Assembly: GCF_021390535.1 (NCBI RefSeq)
Contig: NZ_JAJUXG010000005.1
Coordinates: 186,001 to 250,000 of the forward strand
DNA from: Dyadobacter sp. CY312
GTDB lineage: Bacteria > Bacteroidota > Bacteroidia > Cytophagales > Spirosomataceae
Length of the DNA: 64,000 nucleotides
Direction of reading: 5' to 3'
The stretch's first letter is position 1; the number at the start of each line of letters is the position of its first letter. The position numbers and the translations under genes are program-made. Under the pieces are notes generated by a model, which was given only the letters and a program-made list of their open reading frames with translations, searched no databases and was not told the origin of the DNA. Shown one piece after another: positions 17,022-26,094 of the stretch.

Positions 17022-17804
17022 TTATTTTTGCTTGCGAATGTAAATATTGGTATTAATCGTGTTCAGCTGCATCTCCACACCGCCGCCATTGGTACTTCCT
17101 GAAATACTATTTCCGATGGCAATCTGATTTAAACCGTCTTTTGATTTTTTTATTCCAAGATCAAAATCTGTATAAATTTCCCCACTTATGGATTGCAATT
17201 TCATTGTGGACTTGGTAGCCGCAGGTAGCGAAATGTCCACAACGCCGCTCACTGTCGATATAGCGGTAGGTTTTTGCTGACTTAAACTGGAATAAACGAC
17301 TTTAATATCTCCGCTCGTACTGTTTGCTACAACGGGCCCGGTTACGTTAAGCAGGTTAATGTCAGCAGTGTTTGTACGTATTTCCAGATCCCCGTCCAGA
17401 TTGTTGATTGTGATAGTGCTGCCTCCCTGCCAGTTGGCTTCCTGGTATAGAACAGACACCTTTCGAGGAACCTTAATCGTGTATTTCATGGCGTTTCTCG
17501 TGGCCTTCTCTATTTTAATTCCACCTGCATCTGGTGTTACAGAAAGCCCGATTCCGGAGTTGTCTACCGAAGAATAATAAAGTGGTTTCAATCCTTTTGC
17601 ACGTTCCGGAGTTGCTTGGATAGGGGAGTTTGACTGGATAATCAATTCCTCACCATTGTAACCTTCAATCTTAAGTTCGCTGGCAGCCAATTCAATGGTC
17701 ACCTTGCGGTCCTTGCTGTTTGCAAGTTTGGTCTTGTATTCCTGTGCCTGCACTAATGCAGAGCACCAAAGAAAACCAACACCTAGCATCATTAATTTTT
17801 TCAT
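17022..17804 (-). CDS. Exported DUF4097 family protein
   Basis: 260 residues from the ATG at 17804, which begins a clean signal peptide MKKLMMLGVGFLWCSALVQA; an upstream ATG at 17879 would add 25 residues containing another hydrophobic stretch. The mature part alternates short strands around G-D turns: TINNLDGDLEIRTNTADINL, VANSTSGDIKVVYS, ISTVSGVVDISLP, LQSISGEIYTDFD. This is the DUF4097 beta-solenoid-like pattern. It is paralogous to the next gene downstream (shared ending GG-x-E-x-L-x-x-x-N-x-Y-(L/I)R). Third gene of the probable sigma factor operon. Confidence 0.82.
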   Translation of the reverse strand: MKKLMMLGVGFLWCSALVQAQEYKTKLANSKDRKVTIELAASELKIEGYNGEELIIQSNSPIQATPERAKGLKPLYYSSVDNSGIGLSVTPDAGGIKIEKATRNAMKYTIKVPRKVSVLYQEANWQGGSTITINNLDGDLEIRTNTADINLLNVTGPVVANSTSGDIKVVYSSLSQQKPTAISTVSGVVDISLPAATKSTMKLQSISGEIYTDFDLGIKKSKDGLNQIAIGNSISGSTNGGGVEMQLNTINTNIYIRKQK

Positions 17805-17908
17805 GGATTTGCTGAAAATTAGTAAAAGAGAAATGAGTATTAAATTTATTTGGCGTGAAAAATCTGTCCTCATTTTCAAGAGGAAAATACTTCTGTAAAT
17901 GCGATATT

Positions 17909-18691
17909 TTATACTGACGGACTCGTTTCCTGGCTTAGCTTGTGTGCTCCTTCCTGCGCTTTTGTACGGACCGCCTCCAGTATCTGCTGGTCTTTTGCAA
18001 GTTGTTGAATTTGGTCAACCGCACGTTTTTCCTTAATAGCAACAAGCGTTTCAATCAGCGTTATTTGCAAAATTGGATCTGTTTGAATACCAAGAGATTG
18101 TATTAAAGATTCTGTTACACCCTGCTCGTCCTTGAATCTCAGCAACGCCTGGCAAGACGCTAACCGCACGTTTACATTCGGATCAAAATTTAGCGTGTTA
18201 ACCAGCAGCTGAGTAATGTCCTGATCTGCTTTTGATAATGTGTAACTTTGGTTCACTGCCTGAATTCGCTCGCTGGCCGATGTACTTTGTGTATGTTCAA
18301 AAGCAAGCACAGTTTTTATCTCCTGAATAGGGGCAACATCTATTTCTGCTACATCTGCTACACTATTATTTTGAAGTTTATTGTAGAGCGCTCCGCCTCC
18401 AAATCCAACGAGAACCAAGGCTAACCCTGCTGCTATACGCATGAACCAGCTCGTCAGCTTTTTAATCGGCTTTTCCGGTGCAGGATTTAGTATCAGATTC
18501 AGGCGTTCATCAAAAGTTATTGTAGGTTGTTCATGGGCAGATTCTACATAGTACCGGAATTGTGCTGCATGGCTTTGCAGATGCGCAGGCACATTTTCGT
18601 TTTGGAAAAAGGATTTAAGTACTTTTTCTTCTTCCAGAGTTGTGTCTCCGTCGTAATATTTTTCGAGTAATACCTCAATATCCTGATTCAT
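17909..18691 (-). CDS. Anti-sigma-like membrane protein with C-terminal HEAT repeats
   Basis: 260 residues from the ATG at 18691; two upstream ATGs would lengthen it by up to 9 residues. The N-terminal 55 residues (MNQDIEVLLEKYYDGDTTLE) look like the cytoplasmic domain of Bacteroidota anti-sigma factors but without zinc-binding cysteines. One membrane helix is at about 82-103 (RIAAGLALVLVGFGGGALY). The C-terminal 100 residues form HEAT-like helical repeats (DPNVNVRLASCQALLRFKD, DPILQITLIETLVAIKEK). The start overlaps the sigma factor stop by 17 bases, so they are coupled. Inference: it holds the sigma factor at the membrane and senses a signal outside through the HEAT part. Confidence 0.8.
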   Translation of the reverse strand: MNQDIEVLLEKYYDGDTTLEEEKVLKSFFQNENVPAHLQSHAAQFRYYVESAHEQPTITFDERLNLILNPAPEKPIKKLTSWFMRIAAGLALVLVGFGGGALYNKLQNNSVADVAEIDVAPIQEIKTVLAFEHTQSTSASERIQAVNQSYTLSKADQDITQLLVNTLNFDPNVNVRLASCQALLRFKDEQGVTESLIQSLGIQTDPILQITLIETLVAIKEKRAVDQIQQLAKDQQILEAVRTKAQEGAHKLSQETSPSV

Positions 18692-19193
18692 AGTCGTTTT
18701 CTTTAACATAATTGGCACGCAGCTTTTGCCGGGCGCGGGAGAGTATCACTCTGATGTTATTTACACTCATGCCGGTTACCTCTTCAATCTCCTCAAATGT
18801 GTATTCTTCAACATCCCGTAGGTGAAGCACCAGTTTTTGCTGATCCGGTAATTCATTGATCAGTCTTTTGATCAGCAAATTGTTGTCACTAATTTCAAGT
18901 TCACGGTATGGTGATGCTGCATCAGCCTGAAAAGCAGACAAGTCAACTTCACCAGAGGTTTTCTGTTTTTGATGGGATTTAAGCCGGTCGAGACATATAT
19001 TCCGGGTCATCTGTACAGCCAGTGCTTCTACGCTTTGGTAGGTTTCCAGCTGATGTCTGTTGCTCCAAAGTCTCAGAAATACATCCTGTATAGCATCTTC
19101 GGCTTCTTCACGACTGCGCAGAAAAAGCTGCGCCATCCTGAAAAGACGTCCACGAACCGGAAGTATGCGTTGGTTGAAGGCTTGTAAATCCAT
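18675..19193 (-). CDS. ECF-type RNA polymerase sigma factor
   Basis: 172 residues from the ATG at 19193 (the ATG at 19217 would add 8). Sigma2 region: LFRMAQLFLRSREEAEDAIQ and DVFLRLWSNRHQLETYQSVE, with the DAxQxVFLRLW signature. Sigma4 region: INELPDQQKLVLHLRDVEEY then FEEIEEVTGMSVNNIRVILS, the helix-turn-helix that reads the -35 element. Followed directly by the anti-sigma-like HEAT gene and two DUF4097 genes. It probably drives its own operon and possibly envelope-related targets. Confidence 0.93.
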   Translation of the reverse strand: MDLQAFNQRILPVRGRLFRMAQLFLRSREEAEDAIQDVFLRLWSNRHQLETYQSVEALAVQMTRNICLDRLKSHQKQKTSGEVDLSAFQADAASPYRELEISDNNLLIKRLINELPDQQKLVLHLRDVEEYTFEEIEEVTGMSVNNIRVILSRARQKLRANYVKENDYESGY

Positions 19194-19250
19194 ATCAATC
19201 ACAAAGACGATTGACAAGGAAAATCATTACAGTTGCAGTGCATTTATTTT

Positions 19251-19290
19251 TAAGTTACCTGTATATTTCTTTCAATTTAAAGGTAACTTA
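19251..19290. repeat. Perfect 10-bp inverted repeat upstream of the ECF sigma gene
   Basis: TAAGTTACCT (19251-19260) and AGGTAACTTA (19281-19290) are perfect inverse copies separated by 20 bases of AT-rich sequence. The centre is 77 bases upstream of the sigma factor start and 95 bases past the stop of the PAS kinase gene. It lacks a T-run directly after the stem, so it is more likely an operator than a terminator. Confidence 0.55.
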
Positions 19291-19365
19291 TTTATTTTCA
19301 GCTTGTTGGATTATTTTTTTCGACAAAAATTTCTACCAATTTTTCCGCAGATCATAGAAAACTGA

Positions 19366-22300
19366 TCAATCATTCAACCCGGGTAGCACCGGCAGGAAGA
19401 CACTAAAAGTTGCCCCATGGCCAGGTTGGCTTGTTGCCGAGATACCGCCGCCATGATTCGTAGCCACCCTTTCGCAAATAGCAAGTCCGATTCCCGTTCC
19501 GGAATACTGGCTTTTACCATGCAGTCGCTGAAACAGCTGAAAGATTCTGTTTGCAAACTGCTGGTCGAATCCAATACCATTATCGGTCACATCTATGCGA
19601 TGATATTCCGCTGCTGTCCTGGTCACGATTACGAGGGGTGGGAGGTCTGTGACACGAATGATCCGGCTACTGATTTTGATCACAGGCATTACATCCGGCT
19701 TCCTGAATTTGAGTGCGTTTCCGATAAGATTTAAAAACAGTTGGCTAAACTGCATTTTGTCGCCAAGTACGTCCGGTAGATCGTCCACGGTAATGCTGGC
19801 GGACGATTCTGCAATTGTGAGTTCCAGATCGCTCAGTGCATCATTCACGATCCGTCTCAGCGATACTTTTTCAGTAATATCCTTGGGCGAAGTTAACCGC
19901 GAGAATTCAAGAAGGTCTTCTATCAGATTGGACATTCTGCTTGCGGCTGCCTGCATCCGGTGTAAATAGTTGACACCATCACCAAGGCTTTCGCCATAAC
20001 GGGTCATCAGCAAATTAGAGAACGATTGTATTTTTCGCAGCGGTTCCTGTAAATCGTGCGATGCCACATAGGCGAATTGTTGGAGGTTCAGATTCGATTG
20101 CTGCAACAAATTATTCAGATCTGAAAGCTCTTCATTGGTAGCAACGTAATTCTTATTAATTGCCGCAAGCTCCTCATTTATCGTTTCCAGCTCAGCGGTT
20201 CGTTGATGCACCTCCATTTCCAGCGCGAGTTTGGCTCTGCGTTGAACGGTCACATCCTGGGCAGTGCCAATCATCGTCACTGGTGTTCCATCCTTATCGT
20301 ACAGGATTTTTCCCTGAACGCTCAAAGTCCTGGCTACACCGGTTTTCTCGACATCTGTTGTAAATTCCATTTGGAATGTACCGTCCGACTTTGCCGTAAT
20401 CGCCTTATTTATTTCGTCTTCAAGAGCCTGGCTATCTTTGGGACATACAGCTTCGTAAATTTTGGCAAGCGTAATTGTCTTTTCATTTTGCAAACCGAAC
20501 CAGTTTTTCATCCGGTTTGAGCATGTGTGCGTGTAGGTTCGCAGATCTATTGAGTAAGTTCCCAGCTCAGCAATCTCAATGGCTCCGTGAAGGAATGCCT
20601 GAGATTCCTCCATTTGTTTCCGGTTCAGTACAGATTGCGTTAAATCCGTCGCTACAACCAACACACCTATTATGTTCCCCTCCAGGTCGCGCTGGGGCTG
20701 ATACGCCAGATTGACATAAATGGTTTGCAGAACATTGTCGTAAGCGATTTCAACTTCCTGTTCTTCGGCGTGATATGGTATACCGGTATAAATAACGTTC
20801 TGCAAAAGTTGTTCAAATCCTTGTCCGTCAATTTCCGGCAGTGCTTCGGAGAGCGGTTTTCCAACGATTTCGCCGGGCTCTCTCCCCACAAGCTTTCCGT
20901 AGAACGGATTAGCCATGGTAAATGTGAGATTGTCCTTACTGATCATTGCGATACCAATAGGAGACTGCTCAAAAAGTGCCAAAAGTTGAAGCTGACTTTC
21001 TTCAATTTTTCTTTCGACGGTGACGCGTTCCGTCACATCTATGGCGATATCGAGAATAGCGTATACATTTCCGTTGCTATCGTATACGGGAGAGTAGGTG
21101 ATGTCGTAGTGATTATAGGTCATCACGCCATTTTGAACAATATTGACCTGAGTTCCGTAGCTCTGGTAGGTCACTCCGGTTGTAAATACATCATCCAGAA
21201 TTTGCAAAAATGCCTGATTTTCGAGTTCAGGCATCACTTCCCTGAGGGGAATGCCCACTATGTCCGGTCCTTTTCCAACAATATCAATAAACGACTGGTT
21301 TGGAAGTTCAACCACCAGATCACGGCCGACAAATAAACCGATGGCGGCAGGTGCAGACGATATGACAGTCCTTAGTTTTGATTCGCTTTCTTCAAGTGCT
21401 TTTTGAGCGAGAACCTGTGCCGTTACATCAATCGACATATTGATGATACCGTATATCTTACCGTCCCTGTCGAATATCGGCTTATATGTAAAGTTGAAAT
21501 AATAGGTACTCATTTTGCCGTCGACAATGATATCGACGGGCGCATTCTTGGAGCTGTAAGCTTCTCCGGTTTTAAGGATCTGATCCAGAATATCCAGAAA
21601 TGGCTGTCCTACAAGCTCCGGTAGTGCTTCGGCAAGTGGTTTTCCAATAACAGATTCGTCTTTACCCCAGTAGCCTATCATGGGTTTATTTGCAAGTTCA
21701 ACCACCATTTGCTCGCCTACGAACAGGCATATTGCCATAGGTGCCTGGTCAATAAGTGCCCTGAATTTGGACTCACTTGCTGCCAGATCTTTTACTGAAT
21801 TGTGCTGAAGTGTTACATCGTGAGCCATCACCAGAACGCCCGTTACGGAACCAGAGTCCGATCGCATAGGCGAATAAACAAAATCGAAGTAGACATCTTC
21901 AATGATGCCGTTCCGCTTTAATTTAACAAGAGAACCGTTGCCAAAATAAGGTTCCCCGGTTTGATATACGTTCTGTAAGAGTTCGATGAAACCCTGTCCA
22001 TCAATTTCAGGTAGTGCTTCGGAGAGTTTTAAGCCGGTTATGGACGCATCTTTTCCCCAGACTTCAAAAATTTTATCATTTCCAAATTCGACGACAAACT
22101 CAGGACCGCTCAGCAGGCCGATCGCCATGGGGGCCTGTTCAACTACGGTTTGAAAGCTTCTTGCATGAATTTCACGCCTGGTGACAATGTCCCGGCTTTC
22201 AATTTCCTTGGTAATGTCCACAAAAGTCCCCAATAACCGCACCGTATTGTGAGCACCGCGATGTGACTGCCATTTACAAAGTACCCATCTCGATGAACCA

Positions 22301-22647
22301 CTTTCGGTGGCCAGGGTTCTGAACTCTGTCGAAAACGCTGCTGGTGGAGCTTGGTGCCGTGATGCGTAGATTTTGTCATCAACAAGCTGCCTGTCGTCAG
22401 GATGTATGTGACTTAGAAATAGCTGAAAGTCGATTGTGTCACTTCCTGCAAAATTAAACAGGTTTTGAGCTCTGCTGCACCAGAATATTTCCTCGGTATT
22501 TAAGTCAAGTTCCCATGTGCCAATCCCGGCAGATTCCAGAGCCAGTTCCAGGCGTTCAATTTCGAGACTACTATTGGTATCAAAGGGTTTCGGTGAGCCT
22601 TCCATGTATAAATTTTTACGATCAATCGACAGGTTTATTGGTGACAT
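19366..22647 (-). CDS. Soluble multi-PAS sensor histidine kinase
   Basis: 1093 residues with no membrane segment or signal peptide. Six PAS/PAC units in tandem at about 30-140, 165-285, 293-410, 420-540, 548-665 and 675-795; units 2 and 5 are nearly the same in the stretch SEALPEIDGQGF and units 2-4 share the APMAI(G/C)L(F/L)xG start, so they arose by internal duplication. A coiled coil (about 800-850) joins them to the HisKA box FAYVASHDLQEPLRKIQSFS with His at about 861. The HATPase domain has DNGIGFDQQFANRIFQLFQR and GTGIGLAICERV. No receiver domain and no adjacent response regulator, so it is an orphan kinase. It ends LPVLPGLND. Confidence 0.92.
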   Translation of the reverse strand: MSPINLSIDRKNLYMEGSPKPFDTNSSLEIERLELALESAGIGTWELDLNTEEIFWCSRAQNLFNFAGSDTIDFQLFLSHIHPDDRQLVDDKIYASRHQAPPAAFSTEFRTLATESGSSRWVLCKWQSHRGAHNTVRLLGTFVDITKEIESRDIVTRREIHARSFQTVVEQAPMAIGLLSGPEFVVEFGNDKIFEVWGKDASITGLKLSEALPEIDGQGFIELLQNVYQTGEPYFGNGSLVKLKRNGIIEDVYFDFVYSPMRSDSGSVTGVLVMAHDVTLQHNSVKDLAASESKFRALIDQAPMAICLFVGEQMVVELANKPMIGYWGKDESVIGKPLAEALPELVGQPFLDILDQILKTGEAYSSKNAPVDIIVDGKMSTYYFNFTYKPIFDRDGKIYGIINMSIDVTAQVLAQKALEESESKLRTVISSAPAAIGLFVGRDLVVELPNQSFIDIVGKGPDIVGIPLREVMPELENQAFLQILDDVFTTGVTYQSYGTQVNIVQNGVMTYNHYDITYSPVYDSNGNVYAILDIAIDVTERVTVERKIEESQLQLLALFEQSPIGIAMISKDNLTFTMANPFYGKLVGREPGEIVGKPLSEALPEIDGQGFEQLLQNVIYTGIPYHAEEQEVEIAYDNVLQTIYVNLAYQPQRDLEGNIIGVLVVATDLTQSVLNRKQMEESQAFLHGAIEIAELGTYSIDLRTYTHTCSNRMKNWFGLQNEKTITLAKIYEAVCPKDSQALEDEINKAITAKSDGTFQMEFTTDVEKTGVARTLSVQGKILYDKDGTPVTMIGTAQDVTVQRRAKLALEMEVHQRTAELETINEELAAINKNYVATNEELSDLNNLLQQSNLNLQQFAYVASHDLQEPLRKIQSFSNLLMTRYGESLGDGVNYLHRMQAAASRMSNLIEDLLEFSRLTSPKDITEKVSLRRIVNDALSDLELTIAESSASITVDDLPDVLGDKMQFSQLFLNLIGNALKFRKPDVMPVIKISSRIIRVTDLPPLVIVTRTAAEYHRIDVTDNGIGFDQQFANRIFQLFQRLHGKSQYSGTGIGLAICERVATNHGGGISATSQPGHGATFSVFLPVLPGLND

Positions 22648-22791
22648 AAATCAGTTACAAATAGTATTCCAGCAACTAATCTCACTTTATTTGCAGGAGG
22701 AATTGTTGGTATTGGTAAATGTCAGATTGGCCAGTGAAGCGCATAGTCGCCATTTTTTATTATGAATTGAGGACCTGTAGGTGTTAAATGC

Positions 22792-22825
22792 AAAAAAGCG
22801 AGAGCAAATCATTGCCCTCGCTTTT
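22792..22825 (-). terminator. Terminator after the serine hydrolase gene
   Basis: AAAAGCGAG and CTCGCTTTT arms (22794-22802 and 22817-22825) with an inner GCAA/TTGC pair make a hairpin. On the minus strand it ends in TTTTTTG. It is about 20 bases downstream of the stop codon of the beta-lactamase family gene. Confidence 0.8.
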
Positions 22826-22845
22826 CGTAATGATTTGTACATTAG

Positions 22846-24660
22846 TTAGTTGCTTACAATATCGCAATCAGTCACCAATCCTTCCGCGGTTAAATGAATG
22901 ATCACATATCTGATGGTATCATTGTTATCAGAAACGTAAGTTACAATTTCACTTACATCGCTGCCATGCCGTTGAATTTTTCTGCCGGCTACGTTTTCTG
23001 AATGCATAAAGCGAAGTGTCTTAATTTTCCCAAGGTCACCGTTGCCATGTACGAAAGCTTCTTTGGTACCGGTCGCGATACCCGGCGCTTCTTTCAAATC
23101 GTCACCGCCTTTGGACATTGCTTTTAAGGCAGACTCTATCCGTTTCATACGCTCCGGATCAGGATCGGGTGCCGTGGTTGAGCCAGTAAAAAGTGGTCCT
23201 ATTCGTGGGATATTTCGTTCTTCGCTTCCCTCTTTCAACGTAAATCCTGTAACCTGTCCCTTCCCGTCAGGGCTAAAAGTTAGAAATAAGTCCCTGTCAA
23301 CAGAAGCAAACTGCGTCGCTGACAACGGCACAAATTCTTCATCAGGGAATCCGTCTGATAGTGAGAAAAGGCGATTGTTTTTGGCCTGTATGGCAATCAT
23401 ATGATTGTTTTCCAACTCGTATCTTCCTTCAAATGGTGCAAGTTGAGCAGGCTCCTGGTGCTGAGCAATGCGGGCAATAGGCTTGCTTACAGGATACCAT
23501 GTCCAGCCATATTGAAGCGCAACAGCATTCACGATCTGGTTCACCATCCGTGAGTTATCGTTTGCGTTAATCATGATCACAACACCTTGTCCTTTTTGGA
23601 CACCAGCTGTAAGCACAGCATCAAAACCTTCGTCACGGCCACCGTGTCCAAAGCGCATGTCAGCGCCTTCTCCTTGCAGGAAAACGCCGAGCCCATCGTT
23701 ATTTTTTTGGTCAGTAAGCATCTGGCGGGTCATCGATTGTGATAAAACCGAACCCGGTTTACCTGCGAACCCGTGTTGTATACTTATTGCAAATTTGGCA
23801 AGATCCGTGGGAGTGGTCCACAACCCGGCTGCTGCCATTTCGGGGTAAATATGCCAGCGGCCATCGACCACGGATCTGTCAGCCGAATGTGCAGTAGCGG
23901 TCAGTTTCGCTTTTTCAGCCGGCAGTGGCTGCTCGAATGTACTCTTGTCCATTTTGAGTGGATTTAACACTGTCTCCTGCATGTAATTCGGAAAGGATTT
24001 TCCGGTTATATCGAGCATAAGCTGCTGCATAACGGTGTATCCGCCTCCTGAATAACGCCATTGGCTACCCGGAATGTAGTCAACTCTTACGGCCTGTGTG
24101 TTGGCAGGAGCCTTCCCGTCAAGAATCTGGATCACCGATGGAACCGCACCTGTTGCCTCATAACCTGGAAATCCGTGCACGGTTAACCCTGCCGTGTGGC
24201 TGAGCAGTCCTCGCAAGGTTACTTTTTTGTCTTTGGTAAAATCATTTTCTGGCACTTTCCAGCTACGTAATTTGATGTTAACATCTTCGTCGAGCTGAAT
24301 TTTATCTTTTTCTACAAGATGCAAAGCACCGACGGCAGCAACAGATTTGCTGATGGAACCAGCCTGAAAAAGTGTTGTTTCGGTAACAGGTGCAGAATTT
24401 GTTTTATCAATAAATCCGTAACCCTTCGCTTTCACAATCTTGCCATCCTGAATAACTGCAATCGACAATCCGGGAACCTGCCGTTTTTTCATGATTGACA
24501 TTATGAAAGTATCGACACTGTCCACCGCAATTTCAGATTTCTGAACGGTCGATGAAGATCGAACAGGCGATTTGGTATTAGGAACAGGAGCAGACTTTTG
24601 CTGGGCTAAACCCGGGAGGGCAAGGAATGTCAGCAAGACAAACGTGTATTTCTTTTTCAT
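22846..24660 (-). CDS. Exported serine hydrolase, class C beta-lactamase family
   Basis: 604 residues from the ATG at 24660, which starts the signal peptide MKKKYTFVLLTFLALPGLAQ. The beta-lactamase/transpeptidase domain covers about 45-370: the nucleophile motif S-x-x-K is Ser102-Ile-Ser-Lys105 in FQAGSISKSVAAVG, and the Tyr motif is in WRYSGGGYTVMQQ. RFGHGGRDEGF supplies the third (HxG-like) motif. The last 230 residues add a DUF3471-type beta domain (GRYELENNHMIAIQAKNNRL) and a C-terminal region of unknown type. Such proteins are mostly esterases or D-aminopeptidases, so antibiotic resistance should not be assumed. It is divergent from the small membrane protein gene. Confidence 0.87.
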   Translation of the reverse strand: MKKKYTFVLLTFLALPGLAQQKSAPVPNTKSPVRSSSTVQKSEIAVDSVDTFIMSIMKKRQVPGLSIAVIQDGKIVKAKGYGFIDKTNSAPVTETTLFQAGSISKSVAAVGALHLVEKDKIQLDEDVNIKLRSWKVPENDFTKDKKVTLRGLLSHTAGLTVHGFPGYEATGAVPSVIQILDGKAPANTQAVRVDYIPGSQWRYSGGGYTVMQQLMLDITGKSFPNYMQETVLNPLKMDKSTFEQPLPAEKAKLTATAHSADRSVVDGRWHIYPEMAAAGLWTTPTDLAKFAISIQHGFAGKPGSVLSQSMTRQMLTDQKNNDGLGVFLQGEGADMRFGHGGRDEGFDAVLTAGVQKGQGVVIMINANDNSRMVNQIVNAVALQYGWTWYPVSKPIARIAQHQEPAQLAPFEGRYELENNHMIAIQAKNNRLFSLSDGFPDEEFVPLSATQFASVDRDLFLTFSPDGKGQVTGFTLKEGSEERNIPRIGPLFTGSTTAPDPDPERMKRIESALKAMSKGGDDLKEAPGIATGTKEAFVHGNGDLGKIKTLRFMHSENVAGRKIQRHGSDVSEIVTYVSDNNDTIRYVIIHLTAEGLVTDCDIVSN

Positions 24661-24798
24661 ATCAGGCAATCAGGATTTTCAGTAATTGACAAAGTGAGCG
24701 TAATCATTTTGCAAGCTATTTAAGCTCTCATACATGTTAGAAAACAAATATGATGCCATTGCCGGAACGTGCAGGAAAGCGGTATTCGGATCATTATC

Positions 24799-25140
24799 AT
24801 GTTCGGTTCTGAACAACGAACGTCCGTTCCCGATCAGAAAAAAGCTGCAAATAGTACTGCGATTTCACAAAGTTCAGGATCAGAAATAGAACTCCCAGTT
24901 TATCAGGAAATACCTGAAAGCAGCGCAGAAAAACCACCTCTTCAAATGTCGAATGAATTGACTGCAAAGCAGGTGATTTTGGCTGTGGTAATCGGTATGT
25001 GTTTGATTCTTTTCAGCGCAGCCTTCCTTTCGGAGGCAGTCCTCTTTCCGGAAACTTCTTTCGAGCTATTTGCTTTTTGGGGAGGTGTAGCGGGTATTTA
25101 TCTGATTATACTTCTGTGGTTGTTTAAATCTGAAATTTGA
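24799..25140 (+). CDS. Small two-helix membrane protein, unknown
   Basis: 113 residues from the ATG; a GTG at 24769 would add ten. A polar, Ser/Glu-rich N-terminal half of about 55 residues is followed by two hydrophobic helices, VILAVVIGMCLILFSAAFLS and LFAFWGGVAGIYLIILLWLF, with a short loop between. No known domain was recognised. The gene is divergent from the serine hydrolase and convergent with the DUF808 gene, with a shared hairpin between. Alone in its transcription unit. Confidence 0.55.
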   Translation: MFGSEQRTSVPDQKKAANSTAISQSSGSEIELPVYQEIPESSAEKPPLQMSNELTAKQVILAVVIGMCLILFSAAFLSEAVLFPETSFELFAFWGGVAGIYLIILLWLFKSEI

Positions 25141-25168
25141 AGATTCAGCTGTGTACCTACACAAACAA

Positions 25169-25191
25169 GACCTCCCTTTGCGAAGGAGGTC
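25169..25191. terminator. Hairpin between convergent genes
   Basis: GACCTCC (25169-25175) pairs with GGAGGTC (25185-25191). On the minus strand it is followed by TTGTTTG, so it most likely terminates the DUF808 gene; on plus the tail has no T-run. Confidence 0.5.
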
Positions 25192-25218
25192 CTGATATAG
25201 AAAGCGATAGAAATTGAA

Positions 25219-26094
25219 TTATTTTTTCACCAGAGAATATACTTTTTTGAAACCAGTCATTACCAGTACAGCAGCCAGACCAACAACCAAACCGACACCG
25301 AATTCTTTTACTATTGATGGCAGATTGGGGAAAAGGTGATGTATGTATTCAACGTTGTGAACGAAAATTCCACCTGAAACCAGAATAAGAGCAACGCTTC
25401 CTACCGCACCCAAAACCTTGATAATAACAGGAAGGCCTTTCACCAGTAATTCACCCAGTACTGCAAAGAAACCTTTGCCATTTGATTTTTTAATCAGTTT
25501 GTAACCGGCGTCATCCATTCTTACAATGAGAGCGACGATGCCATAAACGCCCACGGTTGCCAGCAATGCAACAGCCGCAACTGTGATTATCTGTATTGTT
25601 AAATTCTGATGTGCTACACTTCCAAGTGCAATAATTACGATTTCCAGTGATAGGATGAAATCGGTTGTTACAGCAGATTTTACCTTCTCTTTTTCATAAT
25701 CCGCACCGGTAACCTCTTTTTCAGTAATTGCTTCAACTGCTGGTTCTTCTTTGCTTTCATGATGAAAAAGATATTCTACTATTTTTTCAACACCTTCATA
25801 AGCCAGGTACAATCCTCCAAGCAAAAGTATGATGGTTATGGCCGACGGTAGAAACGCGTTCAGAAGCAGGGCGAGCGGGACAATGATGAGTTTGTTCACC
25901 AGCGAGCCTTTGGTGATAGCCCATAATACTGGTATTTCACGCTCGGACAAAAAACCGGTTGCTTTCTCCGCATTCACCGCCAGGTCGTCTCCGAGTATCC
26001 CCGCCGTTTTTCGTGTAGCGACTTTTGTTGCCAATGCAACGTCATCCATTAAGAAGGCAATATCATCTAAAATCGCAAAGAATCCTGAGGCCAT
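25219..26094 (-). CDS. DUF808 family membrane protein (YedI-like)
   Basis: 291 residues. The start MASGFFAILDDIAFLMDDVA, followed by KVATRKTAGILGDDLAVNAE, is diagnostic of the DUF808 family. Several membrane segments follow (LIIVPLALLLNAFLP, AITIILLLGGLYLAYEG, FILSLEIVIIALGSVA, IITVAAVALLATVGVYGIVA, LLVKGLPVIIKVLGAVGSVA, VGLVVGLAAVLVMTGF). A family-typical Glu-rich loop (HHESKEEPAVEAITEKE) lies between helices. The E. coli homologue YedI has no established function; a transporter role is only suggested. Length matches the family. Monocistronic. Confidence 0.9.
   Translation of the reverse strand: MASGFFAILDDIAFLMDDVALATKVATRKTAGILGDDLAVNAEKATGFLSEREIPVLWAITKGSLVNKLIIVPLALLLNAFLPSAITIILLLGGLYLAYEGVEKIVEYLFHHESKEEPAVEAITEKEVTGADYEKEKVKSAVTTDFILSLEIVIIALGSVAHQNLTIQIITVAAVALLATVGVYGIVALIVRMDDAGYKLIKKSNGKGFFAVLGELLVKGLPVIIKVLGAVGSVALILVSGGIFVHNVEYIHHLFPNLPSIVKEFGVGLVVGLAAVLVMTGFKKVYSLVKK

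Noticed and set aside
20725..21336. 203-codon open frame on the plus strand
   Set aside because: It lies opposite the PAS kinase gene in a shifted register; the minus-strand PAS motifs are clear, and the plus-strand frame has no known motif.
22846..24660. Antibiotic resistance beta-lactamase
   Set aside because: The S-x-x-K motif is present, but the protein is far longer than true class C enzymes and has extra C-terminal domains. Serine hydrolase with unknown substrate is the safer call.
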